Below are positions 1 to 11,529 of a DNA stretch of 64,000 bases, piece by piece. The translations under genes were made by a program, and so were the position numbers. Under the pieces are notes generated by a model. The model did no database searches, was not told the origin of the DNA, and worked only from the letters and a program-made list of their open reading frames with translations. The stretch lies in contig WARS01000014.1 in the NCBI GenBank assembly GCA_008933995.1, positions 3,643,192-3,707,191 on the forward strand, in the 5' to 3' direction. The DNA comes from Datnioides undecimradiatus. Taxonomy: Eukaryota; Chordata; Actinopteri; Lobotiformes; Datnioididae. The first letter of the stretch is position 1; every line of letters begins with the position of its first letter.

Positions 1-3000
1 CAAACTGCTATGTGTGCATAGATGACACTTGTTGTCTATGGTGCATTCATGTGCTATAGGAAAAACCTACCTACCTATTGAAGAACCACAGCCTTTTAAA
101 TGTTAGAAACTGACAAATGTACATAATTCTCATTGATAGAACATACATTTATTTGTTTCCTGAATTTAGTATAGTATTGGACAAAATTTAGCCTGTGATT
201 CCAGGGCTGTTTTGTTTGAATGCCCACAGCATCACAATAGCAGCTGAATGCACCAGGCACAGACACAGAGCCGCTTGCATTCATTTTTTCCACAACCCAC
301 ACCAGAAGGACCTATATACCATTACACAGAACTCTCTCAAGATTGTGTTACCCCTATAACCTTGGCCACAAAATAGTGGATCAGGTGGATAAAGATTGCA
401 GCCTCCATGATGTTGTTTATTTCTCCCAGAGTGCCATGCACACACAGCAATTCTGAATTGGCAAGAGTAAATGTTGAGACCTGCATGATTTGTACAAGCC
501 TGGTAAAATCATCCTCCGTGGCAACAAGGTCAAACAAGAGGAATTTATCTATAACATGAACTGAGTCGCAGCATGACTAATTAATGGATATTTTTAATTC
601 AGATTGTGGTTGTTGGCATGCACTCTGCTTAACAGGGTGACTGACACAGTCTGAATGTGCAGCATCAGTACAATGACTTACTGTAAGGTTGGCAGATAAC
701 AATCAGCCAATTTTTCTTCACGGCAGTGATTCAGGGATTTTTTTAGAGTGTTATCCAGCTTTCAGTGAAAATGGCCTTTGACCTCCAGTGCTGCAAGCAG
801 CCAAACGCAGGCATTACTGTAACCCTTTCCCCAGTATTGCGATAAAGAGTAACAGTTGTTGTAGAAAGAAATGGGCTTTAGAGAACTGGAGCTCAGCCCA
901 GCTCTACCGATGCATGCTGGTCCATGGGCATGAATGCAGGCCTGAAGGTTAATTGCTACCAGATGTTCATCCTTACAAGTTTGTTAATCAAGTGAAATTA
1001 TCAGTCTCCTGTAGTGAATGATCCAAGCTATAGTAAGCCCATATTTACAGAGAGTGAAAGGAAGTACATTACACAATAAATTAATGTTTTAGGTATGCAT
1101 GTTTGATCTTGGGTTTGAGATGAATCATCTCACAGCTTGGGTTAAAAATTTAACTCAGATTTGTCTATATTTCGGGAACCAATTTAATGAATACCAGCAG
1201 CCTATATGTATCTCAGTCTACACGTCAGTAGAGGTCATTATTTTAAACATGTTTTGGTTTCGGTCTTGAAGATTATATGATTTTCACTGCTCTTGTCTTG
1301 GCACCTGAGGTCTCCATTATGAAATGTATGAATTGAATTTAACTTGAATATATCTGCATGCAATTGGTATTCCTAAAAGGCCCTCACTCATTCAGCATAG
1401 CCTCCCTGCAAAAAAACAACCCCAAAACCCCTCAACAATGAGATTATTCACCACTTTACATGGCAGCGTACTGGAGATTTAGCGAATAACACAGATGGGA
1501 CTTTTAAAGACAAAGCCTAAACCTAAAACAACAAGAGCCAACATGAAACTTCAGAATAAAATTGGATTTGCTTGCGGGAGAAAGGACCTGGGCAGTCAAA
1601 ATGGTTCACACCAGCCAGCCTATTTCCTCTGGCTTTGGACAGTGTGCCACCACTGGCACGAGTCCCGATGGCAACACTGATTGATGATGCTATAATTTTA
1701 TTCTAATTTTGGTTTACAAAAATAACAAAGCAGCGTAGTTGAGTGTCTTCAGTAATGTGTCTGAAAAGTAGAGGATCCATTGTGTAAACGTGTTAGCTTT
1801 GAGACGATCAAGGACTTTCTATCAGATAAGAATAATGGGCTTTATATCCATTGTACGGTAGTGTTCAGAATGATACAAGCAGCCTTAAGATTCTTAGGTG
1901 TCTCTCTTATCATGAAGTATGCTTTATCTATTTGGTACCTTTACTCATTGTGTCTTGCGTTGTGATATTTTTTCTTCGCTGCATTAGAGGTCTTATTAAA
2001 CATCAGTGTCCTTGCCTACAATTACAATTTAGTCAATGTTTTGCTTGGTTTGCTCTCATGGTCCAGATGCATCTTTGACCACCACAGAGAGATCAGGCAA
2101 CCTTAATCAATATGTAGAGGTGGGGAGATTATTAAATATGAATTCTGTTGGAGCTTTGAGGTACAATTATAATCACAGTGTTTACCGGTATCAAGTTTGA
2201 ATCCAATCAAGAAGCTTTGAAGAAGCTTGTTATTTTAATTCTGTGAATTATTCTGTACTCCCGCAGCTACTAGAAATGTGTGAGCATGTTTGTTTTATCT
2301 TCGTTGTCCTGCGTGGAAATCCAAGGACAGCTCTGCAGCTTCACTAAATCCGAGAGGGGACATGGTGGCTTTTCCTGTTTAAGAACATTGATAAACTGCT
2401 TTTACTTCTATTCCTAAACGCCAGACCAAAAGTTCACCCCTCTAGGAGTTTTAGGTCTGTAAGAACTAATTTCCTGCTCTTGGATGCTCCATAAATACAG
2501 ACTTGGACCTACATTATTTAGCATGATGGAGGGGAGTGGTACAGTTGCATCATTATCCAAAACAACAACCAAAACAAACAGATAACTATATGTGCAGGAT
2601 TCACTAGACCTCTATGAAGCTCATTGGTTCAGGGTCTTCCAGATATATTCATGGCTCACTTCACAAGTTTATTTTATTGCATGTCATTAACCTCGCACTA
2701 TGAAAATGAATTGTATTGAAATAAACCTCACACCTTGAGGAATTGTGCCTAACTTTGCCAACTTGCAGTTGTCACCTGACAAAACTAGCCTGTGGCACTT
2801 CGTCAAGTGAGCAGGAGAAATGACTGCGTGCTGTAAACAGGGATTTGGGGATTAACTCCCCTTTATGTGGGAAGATAAAAGACAGGCTGGATCAGAATAG
2901 AAACGATTAATGTTGAGTTGTGCATGGACAAAGACCAATAAATATTCAGTTATAATCCTCCAGTCTATAATCAAGATGACAAACACAAAACCTGAAGTTG

Positions 3001-3275
3001 GAGGTGGAGGTAGAGGAGGAGGAAAAACATCAATATAAATCAAGCCATGGGACACACAGGACAACAGTGGCTTTGTGTGTATTTGTTCTTATATGATTTG
3101 ATTGTTAAGCCTTAAATGTGTGGATCATGTTGTAAAAAAAAAAAAAAAGGACATGTTCATCGGTCTAACATCAAGAGGCCATTTAGGGGATAAGATTTAG
3201 TTTCATTCTTTCGAAGTAACAGGTTGATATTTAGGGTAAATTGTTGTTTAGGTCTTGTCATGAATAAAATACACA
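1..3275. other. Non-coding A/T-rich sequence, no gene recognised
   Basis: All open frames here are short (75 codons or fewer), lack recognisable domains and overlap one another on both strands, as expected of non-coding vertebrate DNA. I see no transposon I can name. The only low-complexity feature is the poly(A) run listed separately. The stretch is best treated as intergenic or intronic. Confidence 0.7.
3134..3148. repeat. Poly(A) run
   Basis: About 15 consecutive A residues. It could be the tail of a retroposed element, but the flanks show no recognisable SINE or LINE body. Confidence 0.85.
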
Positions 3276-3400
3276 ACGCTCATATCTGTATGGAAAATGT
3301 GAAGCCACAGCTGGGAGGTGGTTAGCTTAGCTTAGCACAAAGACCGGCAGGGGGGAAACAGCTAGTCACCTCTGTCCAAATGTTAATATAAATAAAAAAA
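3276..3400 (+). mobile_element. Teleost interspersed repeat, left block (MITE-like)
   Basis: The block contains GGTTAGCTTAGCTTAGCA followed by an AAAGACCGG...GGGGGAAACAGCTAG string. I recognise this from a very common percomorph repeat whose outer ends read as an AATGTCGGACTATTCC-type inverted terminus. Only the inner left part is recognisable; the left terminus is degraded. The matching right part lies at 4366-4500, so the copy appears split by about 1 kb of other sequence. The family assignment is from memory of the repeat and has not been searched. Confidence 0.6.
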
Positions 3401-4365
3401 AATCTGGTTACCAGCTGGACTGAACAGTATAGCCCCACTGTTATAAACAGTTGTCCATTATTAATTATCAGGAAAAATGTCAAATTGTTATTTCTGTATA
3501 AATTCAGATTTTTGCTTCTGAGTAAAATCAGGAGATTAATTGTTGTCTGACCACGTCCTTATGTTCAGAACATAAAGAAAAGTAAGTAAAAAGCAAAATA
3601 TCAAATGAAAAAAACTGTAAGAGCTTCAGCTTCAGCACGATACAGCAAACATTTAAGATGGCTCAGGCCACTACATTAACACAAATAACACTCAAAGTAA
3701 GCATTTCAGTCCTCACTAAATTATACAATGAACACAAACACAAACCAAAGCTAACAGAAATCACCTCTGCCCAGATGAAAGGTTGAGCCGACATGTTACT
3801 ACAAGCATATTGTCCCAGTGTCAACATAAAGAAGAAAAAGAAGTCTCATTTCCCACTTACTGATACTGTTTGCTGCTTGATCTCAAACCTTTTACTTTTG
3901 CAATAATCTTCATAACAGCAGCGTATTACTCACCAAGGTTTTATAATGCACTAATCTCACTCCTTTCAGTCTTGCCAATCCCTCTGTTGCTTACAAGCCC
4001 TTCGGAGCTGCTGGTTATCTTAGCTTAGCCTAGCTTAGCTTAGCCCCTATCTCCCCCTCAATCTCCTGCTCTCCCTCAGTGTACATGTTTAGCCTTTTCT
4101 CTGCCTCCTGTAGTGGTAATAATAAATGTAATAAATATAGTTTATTTGCTGTAATGCAGGTAAGTTCAGTTAAACAGAAGCTGAGCGCAGCCCCGCACCA
4201 TGGACAGTCAATCGTTAGCTTCAGTAGTGGTAGGTGTTCAGCCCTGTGTAGCCGGTGTGAGCCTCAGCCTCTCAGTTTAATTATATCGAGCATTTATAAA
4301 ACATTTGTTATGTCTCTATTGAGAATAATTAGATTGCAATAATGATCATTATCTTTTTTTTTTTG
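3401..4365. other. Sequence separating two halves of one repeat
   Basis: This roughly 1 kb lies between the recognisable left and right parts of one repeat copy and may be a later insertion. Positions 4013-4045 repeat an AGCTTAGC motif four times with variation, echoing the left block. The right edge is a T-run followed by TTGCCCAGCCCTA (about 4350-4377), which resembles the end of a hAT-type teleost MITE. I could not find a matching opposite end near 3400. No coding potential is recognised. Confidence 0.4.
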
Positions 4366-4500
4366 CCCAGCCCTACCTATCAGCATCTCTACCGTTTACT
4401 TATTAACAGTTTATATCTCATTTGTTTAAGTTTTGCGAGAACCAAAGCAACAGAATATTTTTCACATGACCCCATTTCTTAAAATGTCGGACTATTCCTT
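4366..4500 (+). mobile_element. Teleost interspersed repeat, right block
   Basis: The block contains a CAGCATCTCTA...TTATATCTCATTTGTTTAA stretch and then ends in AAAATGTCGGACTATTCCTT. The latter is the usual terminus of the repeat whose left part is at 3276-3400. Order and strand agree with the left block, supporting one interrupted copy. It is a decayed relic with no coding capacity. Confidence 0.6.
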
Positions 4501-5439
4501 CCCCAAATCACAGAATTACAGACATGGGCTGTTCATTTTCTTTTCTTTTACTTAAGTGATGTGTCAAACCACTCTGACTTTATTCCACTAGAACATACAG
4601 TTCATTAATTTAAAAAGCCAAGCAAAAACTTGTTTTCTGCCTACTTATTTATTTTTTCAGGTCAGTGTGTGTGTGTGATGTGTGTGAATGTGTGGTAAAG
4701 TCAAACAAAAAAGGCAGTCTGTAATTGATGATATTAGTTTAACTTTCTGAGCTTATCAGTTATACTCATTATTAATTCACATTGTTCATTAAAGTATTCA
4801 TTGCCTTTAAGGAAGAAATATCAAATTGTAGCCCCTTTATTTATTTGCTGTGATTTTGATTACATACCTCAGTGGTTATGCCAGAGGCACAACACACCCA
4901 TCAATGTGAGCAGGTGCTTAATGTAGGACAGATACAAATACATTTATTTATAAACCATGAGAGGGAGACTATTGTTAGTTGGGTGGTGAGTCGTCAGTCC
5001 TTGTCACTGGATTTTAAAGAAGCGAGGGGTGGTAAGAGGCCACCGAGCAGTCAAAGCGTGAAAGAAAAATAAAGCAGAGGGACATTAAATGGGCGAGATT
5101 TTAACACACTAATGAAGTTTAGCTATGATGAGCTGAGTCATACATTCACATGCAGTCTGACTAATGAGAAGGGACGGCAGAGAAATCCTCAGCTAACCAG
5201 TCAAGCTGAGCTGGTACGTTGGTGAATTAAGCCGTAAACTCTGGTGATATAGTCGTTACAGGGACATTGGTGACATTGTACTAGGCAGCAAATTGAAACA
5301 AATGAAATGGCTTTAATGAATGCATGGCCTGGTCTGTTTATAAATGAGAGCAGGGGTGATTCAAGAAGTTAATACAGAAGGCACAGGGACAAAACCGGCA
5401 TATTATTGCCACGCTTCCCAGGGGTGAAGTACTGTACTC
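4501..5439. other. Non-coding, no gene recognised
   Basis: A/T-rich sequence with a short imperfect TG tract near 4666-4692. Nothing else is recognisable. Open frames are under 70 codons. Confidence 0.65.
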
Positions 5440-5740
5440 CCATCATGAAAGTGTGGCATTGATGAAGAGATATTTTGTTCTTATCGTCCAAGATTTATCC
5501 TGAGCTTTTTGGCCAAGACAAAGCAAGAGGAGCTCGCCGTCTGAATACCAAAGAGAAGAGTAAAATGAGGATAGATAACCAATTAGTGAGATGGAGGGAG
5601 AGAGCAAAAGTCTCCAAAGACTGTTTACTGGGGCGCCCGGGGTTTCTCCTGCCTCCAAATTGCAAGTAATGTGGAGGAGATGGTCCCAAACATGTTCATA
5701 GATGCTGCTGCTATGGACCCCCACTGGCACAAAACAATCC
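5440..5740. promoter_or_regulatory. Candidate conserved non-coding element
   Basis: A repeat-free block of mixed composition, with several overlapping short open frames on both strands and no microsatellite. Frames open on both strands at once are more typical of a constrained non-coding block than of an exon. Conservation is inferred from texture only and no splice-site pair was found. It could equally be neutral sequence. Confidence 0.25.
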
Positions 5741-7828
5741 CTTGCTGAGGAAGATTAGGTTTCATTGGAGAATTGAATATCAGTCTTGCTTCTTGTTTGC
5801 TTTTCTGTTTATCCGTCTCCCCATCCATCCTCTCTCCCTATCTGTCTTAGTGACTCACAAGTTGACCCACATGACATAATAATACTGTCTGGAGAAAAAA
5901 AAATAGATCCTTTTGGTTGCTCTCAAATTGGAAGTACATCTGCAGCATCAAGCTTGAATCTGCATGAAGCTGTTCTAATGAGGTTGAATCATGCTGCAGT
6001 GTATTTCTTCATCCTTTAGTCTGTTTCTCTGCAACTGAATCAATCTACAGGAAAATTGAGGTATAATTGCGTGTGTGTGTGTGTGCGCGCGCGTGCTTGC
6101 TCTTTTGCGAATGCTCGCACACGTGTGCTGTGGAAATTAACAGCTGTGGGCTATGATCATCCACAGTCCAAACAGACAAAAAGAGAAAAAATCGAGCACA
6201 TGAAAGAGAAAAGAGGTGAAAAAGAGGCTTCAGTCGTGCTTTGACTTTTCTGCCTCAAAGCTAGTGACCCCAATCCCAGTTGCCAAAAGATGGGAGACAC
6301 ATCAGTCATATCAGCTCTCATTTGTAAGTCCTCATTATCCCTAATTCACTTTAAATTTTCTCTCATCCTGGATACCGGCACCAGTGTGACACGGCAAATG
6401 CAAATGACATGTGAAGACAGTGATGTACTGTAAGTGACAGGTATGGATATGATCTCCCTTCTGTAAAGGACAGAAGAGCCCTAAAGGAGCACATGTGTAA
6501 AAATGGGAGGAACACGTGGAAGATGGGAGCAAGGGATCATGGCTGTCATTGATATTGGTAGCACTGGGCGTGAGAGTGATGGTATTTGAGAATCGCTCAG
6601 GCGTCAGGCCGTTCACCTCTAATGTCTGAGATGATTGCACACTAATTGAAGTAGTCTAGTGCTGCCGCTAATCATGGTTAAAGAGTCCGCCCTTTTATCA
6701 CCTTGGGCTGGATGTCATGTGGACTTGATGACCCTGGCCCCTTTTAAATCAAGCTGAACAAGGGAAAAAATGGCAGAACACATGATACAGTACACCAATG
6801 TACCACTGTCAAGGGCATTTGGCTTTCAGGTACGTTTAGACTTCCATGCAGAGTGCGCTGTGATGGGTTATACTGCTTAAATATATACAGTTATAATCAT
6901 ATAAATGGTCCATACTTAGTGAGCTGAGCTCTGTAGGCAGATTCCTTAATAGTCAAATTAAAGCAGAATTACGATTTATGTTGGTTAAATGAATCAATTC
7001 ATAACTGTTTCAGCTATTGAATGTCATAAAGTATCAAAAAATGTGTATTGCAATTCTGTGTGAATGTATGAATTTACATGTTTTGTTCAAGCCCAGAGCA
7101 TCTAAATATTTAGTTTATTGCCATATCAAACAAAGCAAAACCAAACATATTCACAACAGAGTAGCTGGAATCATGAAATGTTTGATCATTTTCAGTTAAG
7201 GCTTGTTTGTTTATAAAAACCATCAATCCAGAATCCAATAATAGTTGGATGGTTTGCTGTCATATAAAAAAGGAAATCATCATATTTGGAATCTGGTGAT
7301 TTTTGGCTTGAATTTCTCAAATAAATCAATAGATTTTAAACACACTGAATATCTACACACGGAAATGGCAAAGGCTGGAGCACCCGTGCACCTCTCAGTT
7401 TCACTGCTCTAGTTTTTGTGGATCAAAAACAAAAGGGCACAGAGCTTAATGGAAAAAAAGTAAGACAAAAATGATGAAGGAAAAGCTTTCTGTGTGACCA
7501 GCGTCCAGATGGCAAGCCGTGGGTCACATGACATTGAAGCGTTTGTAATAAACAGACTTTACTGCGGTGAACACCAGTTTTTTAAAACAATCTTTTTAAG
7601 TACTGCTGCTCAAAACGTCTGTTACCGAGGTTCAGTTTCTAGTCCTGTTTACTTCTGTAACTTTAGGCTTTCATTACAAACACATTTGTTTGCCTCACCA
7701 ATATACAGCAATATCATTGTTTACCTTGATCAGAAAATGTGACTGTGTCAGTCCCCTGTTGCTTCCACACTCAAGTGCTGTGCTCAATGTGTGTGTGCTT
7801 TGTGTAAGTGCAACAAAGTTGTTGCTTG
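5741..7828. other. Non-coding, no gene recognised
   Basis: A/T-rich sequence holding one GT/GC microsatellite (listed separately) and one octamer-type site ATGCAAAT at 6398-6405. No transposon body or exon is recognised. Open frames are under 100 codons and show no domain. Confidence 0.65.
6069..6096. repeat. Alternating (GT)n(GC)n microsatellite
   Basis: An unbroken alternating purine-pyrimidine run: a GT array passing directly into GCGCGCGC and ending in GTGC. Such tracts are established as prone to left-handed Z-DNA and to length polymorphism. Confidence 0.9.
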
Positions 7829-8562
7829 TAAAGAGGCACTATAGTTTTAACTTTTAATAAAAAGGCCTTTGCTGCTTGTGTTGGAATTTTAAACAAAAGC
7901 GGCGGAAAATAATACAAAGGTGACTCGCCACTGAAACAGCTGCACAATCTTCTCTGTGGAGGCTGTAGAGAAACTTTCTGAGAAAACTACCACAATGATG
8001 TCATCAGTGAGGCTTCAGGTTTATAACGACTTAGGATGTGAACATTCAGAAACTGTTTGATGAACACTTTTATCACTTAAATACTGTTACAAATAATTTT
8101 TATAGTAAAAAGAAAAAAACAGTTTAAGGTAACAACACCTTACACCTACCATTATGGGTTTAAGCACTTAAACATACTGGGTAGGATTGAGGGAAACATT
8201 GGTTTGGGTTAAACTAAAACTGGGTTTGAACATCCATCCACCTGGACATCCTTCCTACAAAATCTACAATAATAATATTTTTCTGACTTTAAACTAAAGG
8301 TCTTTGTCACTTGAACATAATCATTTTTTGAAAGAGGTGAGCATTTATCAGGCAGAGAGGCTCTGTCAAAAGACACTAGATATGGATTATAGGAAGCGTA
8401 GGATCTGAGTTTTGGGGGTTTGCTTATTGTGGACTAAAATCAGGATGTCTTGGTTTTGGCTGCTGCAACTTTGACCTTTCTTTTTATTTCTCTGCTTCCT
8501 GCAAGTCCTCCAACTTTATGAAAACGCGATGCTAAATGCTAAATGGCTGGAGTGCCTCTTTA
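7829..8562. mobile_element. MITE with perfect 12-bp terminal inverted repeats
   Basis: The left end at 7829-7840 reads TAAAGAGGCACT and the right end at 8551-8562 reads AGTGCCTCTTTA, its exact reverse complement. The outermost TA on each side may be the target duplication, leaving a 10-bp inverted repeat. The element is 734 bp and has no long open frame, so it is non-autonomous. The inner right side (an AAATGCTAAATGG stretch) and the AGAGGCACT terminus fit a repeat I associate with percomorph fishes, but the superfamily is not assignable by eye. Confidence 0.75.
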
Positions 8563-8951
8563 ATTGTCTCTCAATTGGCTAATGAGTTGAGCTCTGAATG
8601 ATTATTCCATTCTGACAAATTAAACTGCATCAGAATCAAAATAAGAAGACTACTTAAGAAAATGAGTAGCCCGTCGTACATAGATGAGATTTAGATTGAG
8701 TCAGTTGTTACACAATATTTGGCTTGTACTTCTCCATCAGTATCCAGATAAACATTTTTAGCAGGCTCGCTTGGGATTGAACAATTTCTGGTTGTGTCAT
8801 TATATATTATACACAAACAATGAATGCAGTTAATTGTCATCTTAGATAATATTCTTGTCCCCAAAGTGATGTGAACATTGTGAGGCTATTTTAACTGTTT
8901 TATTGTCCAGATACAACTGAGACCCAATGTTTCCTTTCTTTCTTTCTGCAG

Positions 8952-9021
8952 AGCTAATTGGGGGGAAAAAGACTCAACTCAACTTTAATGCCAGGCCTGA
9001 GCTCACTTCAGAGCGGGCAGT
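8952..9021 (+). other. Candidate 70-nt exon (strong splice sites)
   Basis: A pyrimidine-rich acceptor (TTTCTTTCTTTCTGCAG, ending at 8951) and a near-ideal donor (AGTGTAAGTG, GT at 9022) bound a 70-nt segment. One frame is open through the whole segment, reading LIGGKKTQLNFNARPE... from the third base; the other two frames contain stops. A frame open for 23 codons is expected by chance in roughly a third of cases, so the frame adds little. I do not recognise the peptide. It could be an exon, a cryptic exon or coincidence. Confidence 0.2.
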
Positions 9022-9283
9022 GTAAGTGGGGCACTGCGAGATGTGGATTGAGAAATCATGTGTCTTTTCTACTGTGATGAGGTGCTGTGAGAGCAGGAAA
9101 TAGGGGTTGCCAGTCAGCCTGACTTCTTCACTCGCAGTAACCCCAATTCACAATATTATTACAGTTAAGGTCAGACAGAGCAGAAACGCAGAATGAAGGA
9201 AGAATGGGGCCAGACAAGCAGACAATGAGCACGTGAAAGAGCCCGAAAATGATACAATGATAAATAAGAGAGACAAAGTGAGG

Positions 9284-9308
9284 CGGTGTGTGTGGGTGTG
9301 TGTGTGTG
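9284..9308. repeat. Short imperfect (GT)n microsatellite
   Basis: A GT array interrupted by one extra G. Confidence 0.85.
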
Positions 9309-9839
9309 ATTCAAATCATCCAATAACTTTATGGTGACTAAAATTGAATGAAGAGTGTAGTGATGCAGATCTGCTCTTTTAACTGGTTTTGATGTTGTTC
9401 TCTGGACCAGAAACCTCCAGGAACAAGAGGCTGTCTCCTTGTCACAGTGAATATATACCACCTACTTCCAGCCTGCCTGCCATGTTGCTCCTTACTCTGT
9501 GTCCTCATGCAGTTTCCAATAGCAACCAGCTGAACTAAAAGAGATTTTTCAGTTGACAGATTATTATGAAAGATATCTTTTCTCCCTTCTACTGCATCTA
9601 CCTCTGTAGATCATTGTGGAAGATGCTGCACATTTGTACTCCCGAGCTCACTGAGTTTCATAGTGAGCAAAAGAGTGCTGGGGGTGGAGAGGAAGGGAGA
9701 GGGGAGGGCAGGCTGTTGCACATGTCTGTTGCCATGGGGATTCTGGCGCAGTGACTATGCAGTAATGCGGATGCGGGAATGGAGGATTTGTTTTCGCAAG
9801 GGAGGCTCCGACAAAAATAAATAAATAAAAAAATGGAGT

Positions 9840-10440
9840 GTGCATGAGCTGGAGCCTCAGCCACCAATTATGTGGCAGGGGCATTTATTTTAGAAAGGGA
9901 GTTAGCGAGGCTTTACTTAGACCGGGAGCAAGGTGCTGCCTCAGAGACCTTTGAGGTTTTCATACTACCTCACCGTCCAGATTAAATTAAGGATCGGCCT
10001 GCACCACACGAATGGTTAGGAGAAAAATCCATTTCAATAAGGGAAAGACAATGGAGAGCTAATGGAGGCTTCATAATTGCATGTTCCCAAGATAAACGTG
10101 TTAATCAAATACAAAGCCTGCATAGAAAACAGTAATTTACTGTTCGAGAAGGCGAAGCTGCTTTGAATATTGCCGATATAATCACCGACATAGACGAATT
10201 AAATTTAATTAATAATAAATAAACTCTGTCCTTAATTTGCATATTATAAAAGTCAACATACTCGCCATTGTGATATTAGAAATGGCCCTAACCCTTTTTT
10301 GTAAGTAGTACTTGACGGTGGAACAGATTTCAGAGAACGACATGGTTTGGCGACGATCAACAACAAGAACTAATCTTTTTGCTGTAATTTGTACCAAATG
10401 GTTAAATGGAAGCAATTATTATTCATCTGCTAATAAATAA
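9840..10440. promoter_or_regulatory. Candidate conserved enhancer-like block with POU octamer
   Basis: Repeat-free block of about 600 bp. It contains TTAATTAATAATAAATAAA near 10204-10222, a perfect POU octamer ATTTGCAT at 10235-10242, and a further TAAATAATA cluster near 10433. The density of homeodomain- and POU-type cores with no low-complexity decay resembles vertebrate developmental enhancers. No open frame exceeds 70 codons. The function is inferred; the motifs are short and occur by chance in A/T-rich DNA. Confidence 0.35.
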
Positions 10441-10930
10441 TAGATGTGGATCTTTGCTTCACCCGAACTCTTTAAAAACTTCAGTGGAAAACATTCATGC
10501 ATCTTAAAGAACCAATGACGGATTAACCTGTGAAGATAAAAGGTTTCAAACATGTTTTAAATGCCAGATTAGGGGAAGTTGTGTCAGTGAGCTCCATTAA
10601 TACTGTTACAAAGGTTTGCACCCCTCTGCAGAAGTTTGCACAGTTCAACTTAACATCATATTCAACACTTTGCTGTTCATATAGAAGATTCATTTAAGAT
10701 TGTTAACTAGCTTTTCTTGGCTTGAGGCAGATTAATGACAAATTTAAATGGCAATTCAGAAAGCAAAATGGTCAATATTCAATACTACTGAGTGCAAATT
10801 AACTATTAGCAGAAAAGAAATGAAATTGTGCCTCTATTGCCCATTGTGTGTTCCTGAGAAAATATGCAAAATTTATAATTTTACAAAAATGAGACAGATA
10901 TTTTTCACAAATTTCTTTTTAACAGTTTAG

Positions 10931-11228
10931 GCAGCAGCAGAAGAAGTATTCTGATCCTTAATATGGGCAAAACTAACACTGCAATCAGTCCTGCATCAAA
11001 ACAGTCACCTAAGTTAAAGGTTGTGAGTATTTGCAGTTGGATAGTTGTACATTGTATTTGAATGAAAAATGTTAATCTGTAACTGTGCCTGCAAGATAAA
11101 TGTGAAGTAAAAAGAAAAATATTTCCTGTTAAATTGTAATGGAGTAAAAGTATGAAGTAGTATGAAATGAACAAAATGGATTTAAGTACAGTCCAAGTAC
11201 CCCAGTTTAGTACTTGAGTAATTTTTCC
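10931..11228 (+). mobile_element. hAT-like teleost MITE relic (copy A)
   Basis: The left end reads GCAGAAGAAGTATTCTGATCC, close to the GGTGGAAGAAGTA...CAGATCC terminus of a very common teleost hAT-like MITE. The interior carries GTCCTGCAT, and the right side carries AATGGAGTAAAAGTATGAAGTA and GTACTTGAGTAATTT, which match the same family. The final CCACCACTG terminus is lost. About 300 bp, non-coding. A second, 3'-only copy is at 48028-48260. Confidence 0.7.
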
Positions 11229-11371
11229 TCACTGTGTATTTATTGCTCATCCCTTTGTAAATTAATTGGCAGTGGTACAGAGGAGAATCTATTTCTGTTC
11301 TGCTCACAGATGACATCCACATGGACTTTAAAAATGACTTTTCTGCTCTGTTTAACAGCAACATTTGGCCA

Positions 11372-11522
11372 TGCGGGTAGCCAAGTGGTTAAGACATATA
11401 CCATGTAATTACAACATCCTTGGTTTGATTCTTGGCCAGGGATCATGGTTGCATGTCATTTCTCCTCTCCCCTGCCCCATGTTTACAGTCTGCTTATGAA
11501 GAGTCAAAAGTATAACAAAAAA
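11372..11522 (+). mobile_element. tRNA-derived SINE
   Basis: Pol III promoter boxes are readable: A box TAGCCAAGTGG at 11378-11388 and B box GGTTTGATTCT at 11422-11432, separated as in a tRNA gene. The head is followed by GGCCAGGGATC, GCATGTCATTTCTCCTCTCC and CCCCATGTTT, the body of a SINE widespread in teleosts, and by an A-rich end at about 11516-11522. It is not a tRNA gene: the B box has lost its CpG and the acceptor stem is absent. It lies directly downstream of a hAT-like relic. Confidence 0.85.
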
Positions 11523-11529
11523 TTAGAAG

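Noticed and set aside
4080..4159. Possible 80-nt exon with a pyrimidine-rich acceptor (CTCTCCCTCAG) and a CAG-GTAAGT donor
   Set aside because: It lies inside the segment dividing a teleost repeat and next to AGCTTAGC repeats, so the splice-like signals most likely belong to transposon sequence. No peptide is recognised.
11372..11440. A tRNA gene, because A and B boxes are present
   Set aside because: No acceptor-stem pairing or anticodon arm is evident, and the downstream body and A-rich end are those of a SINE.
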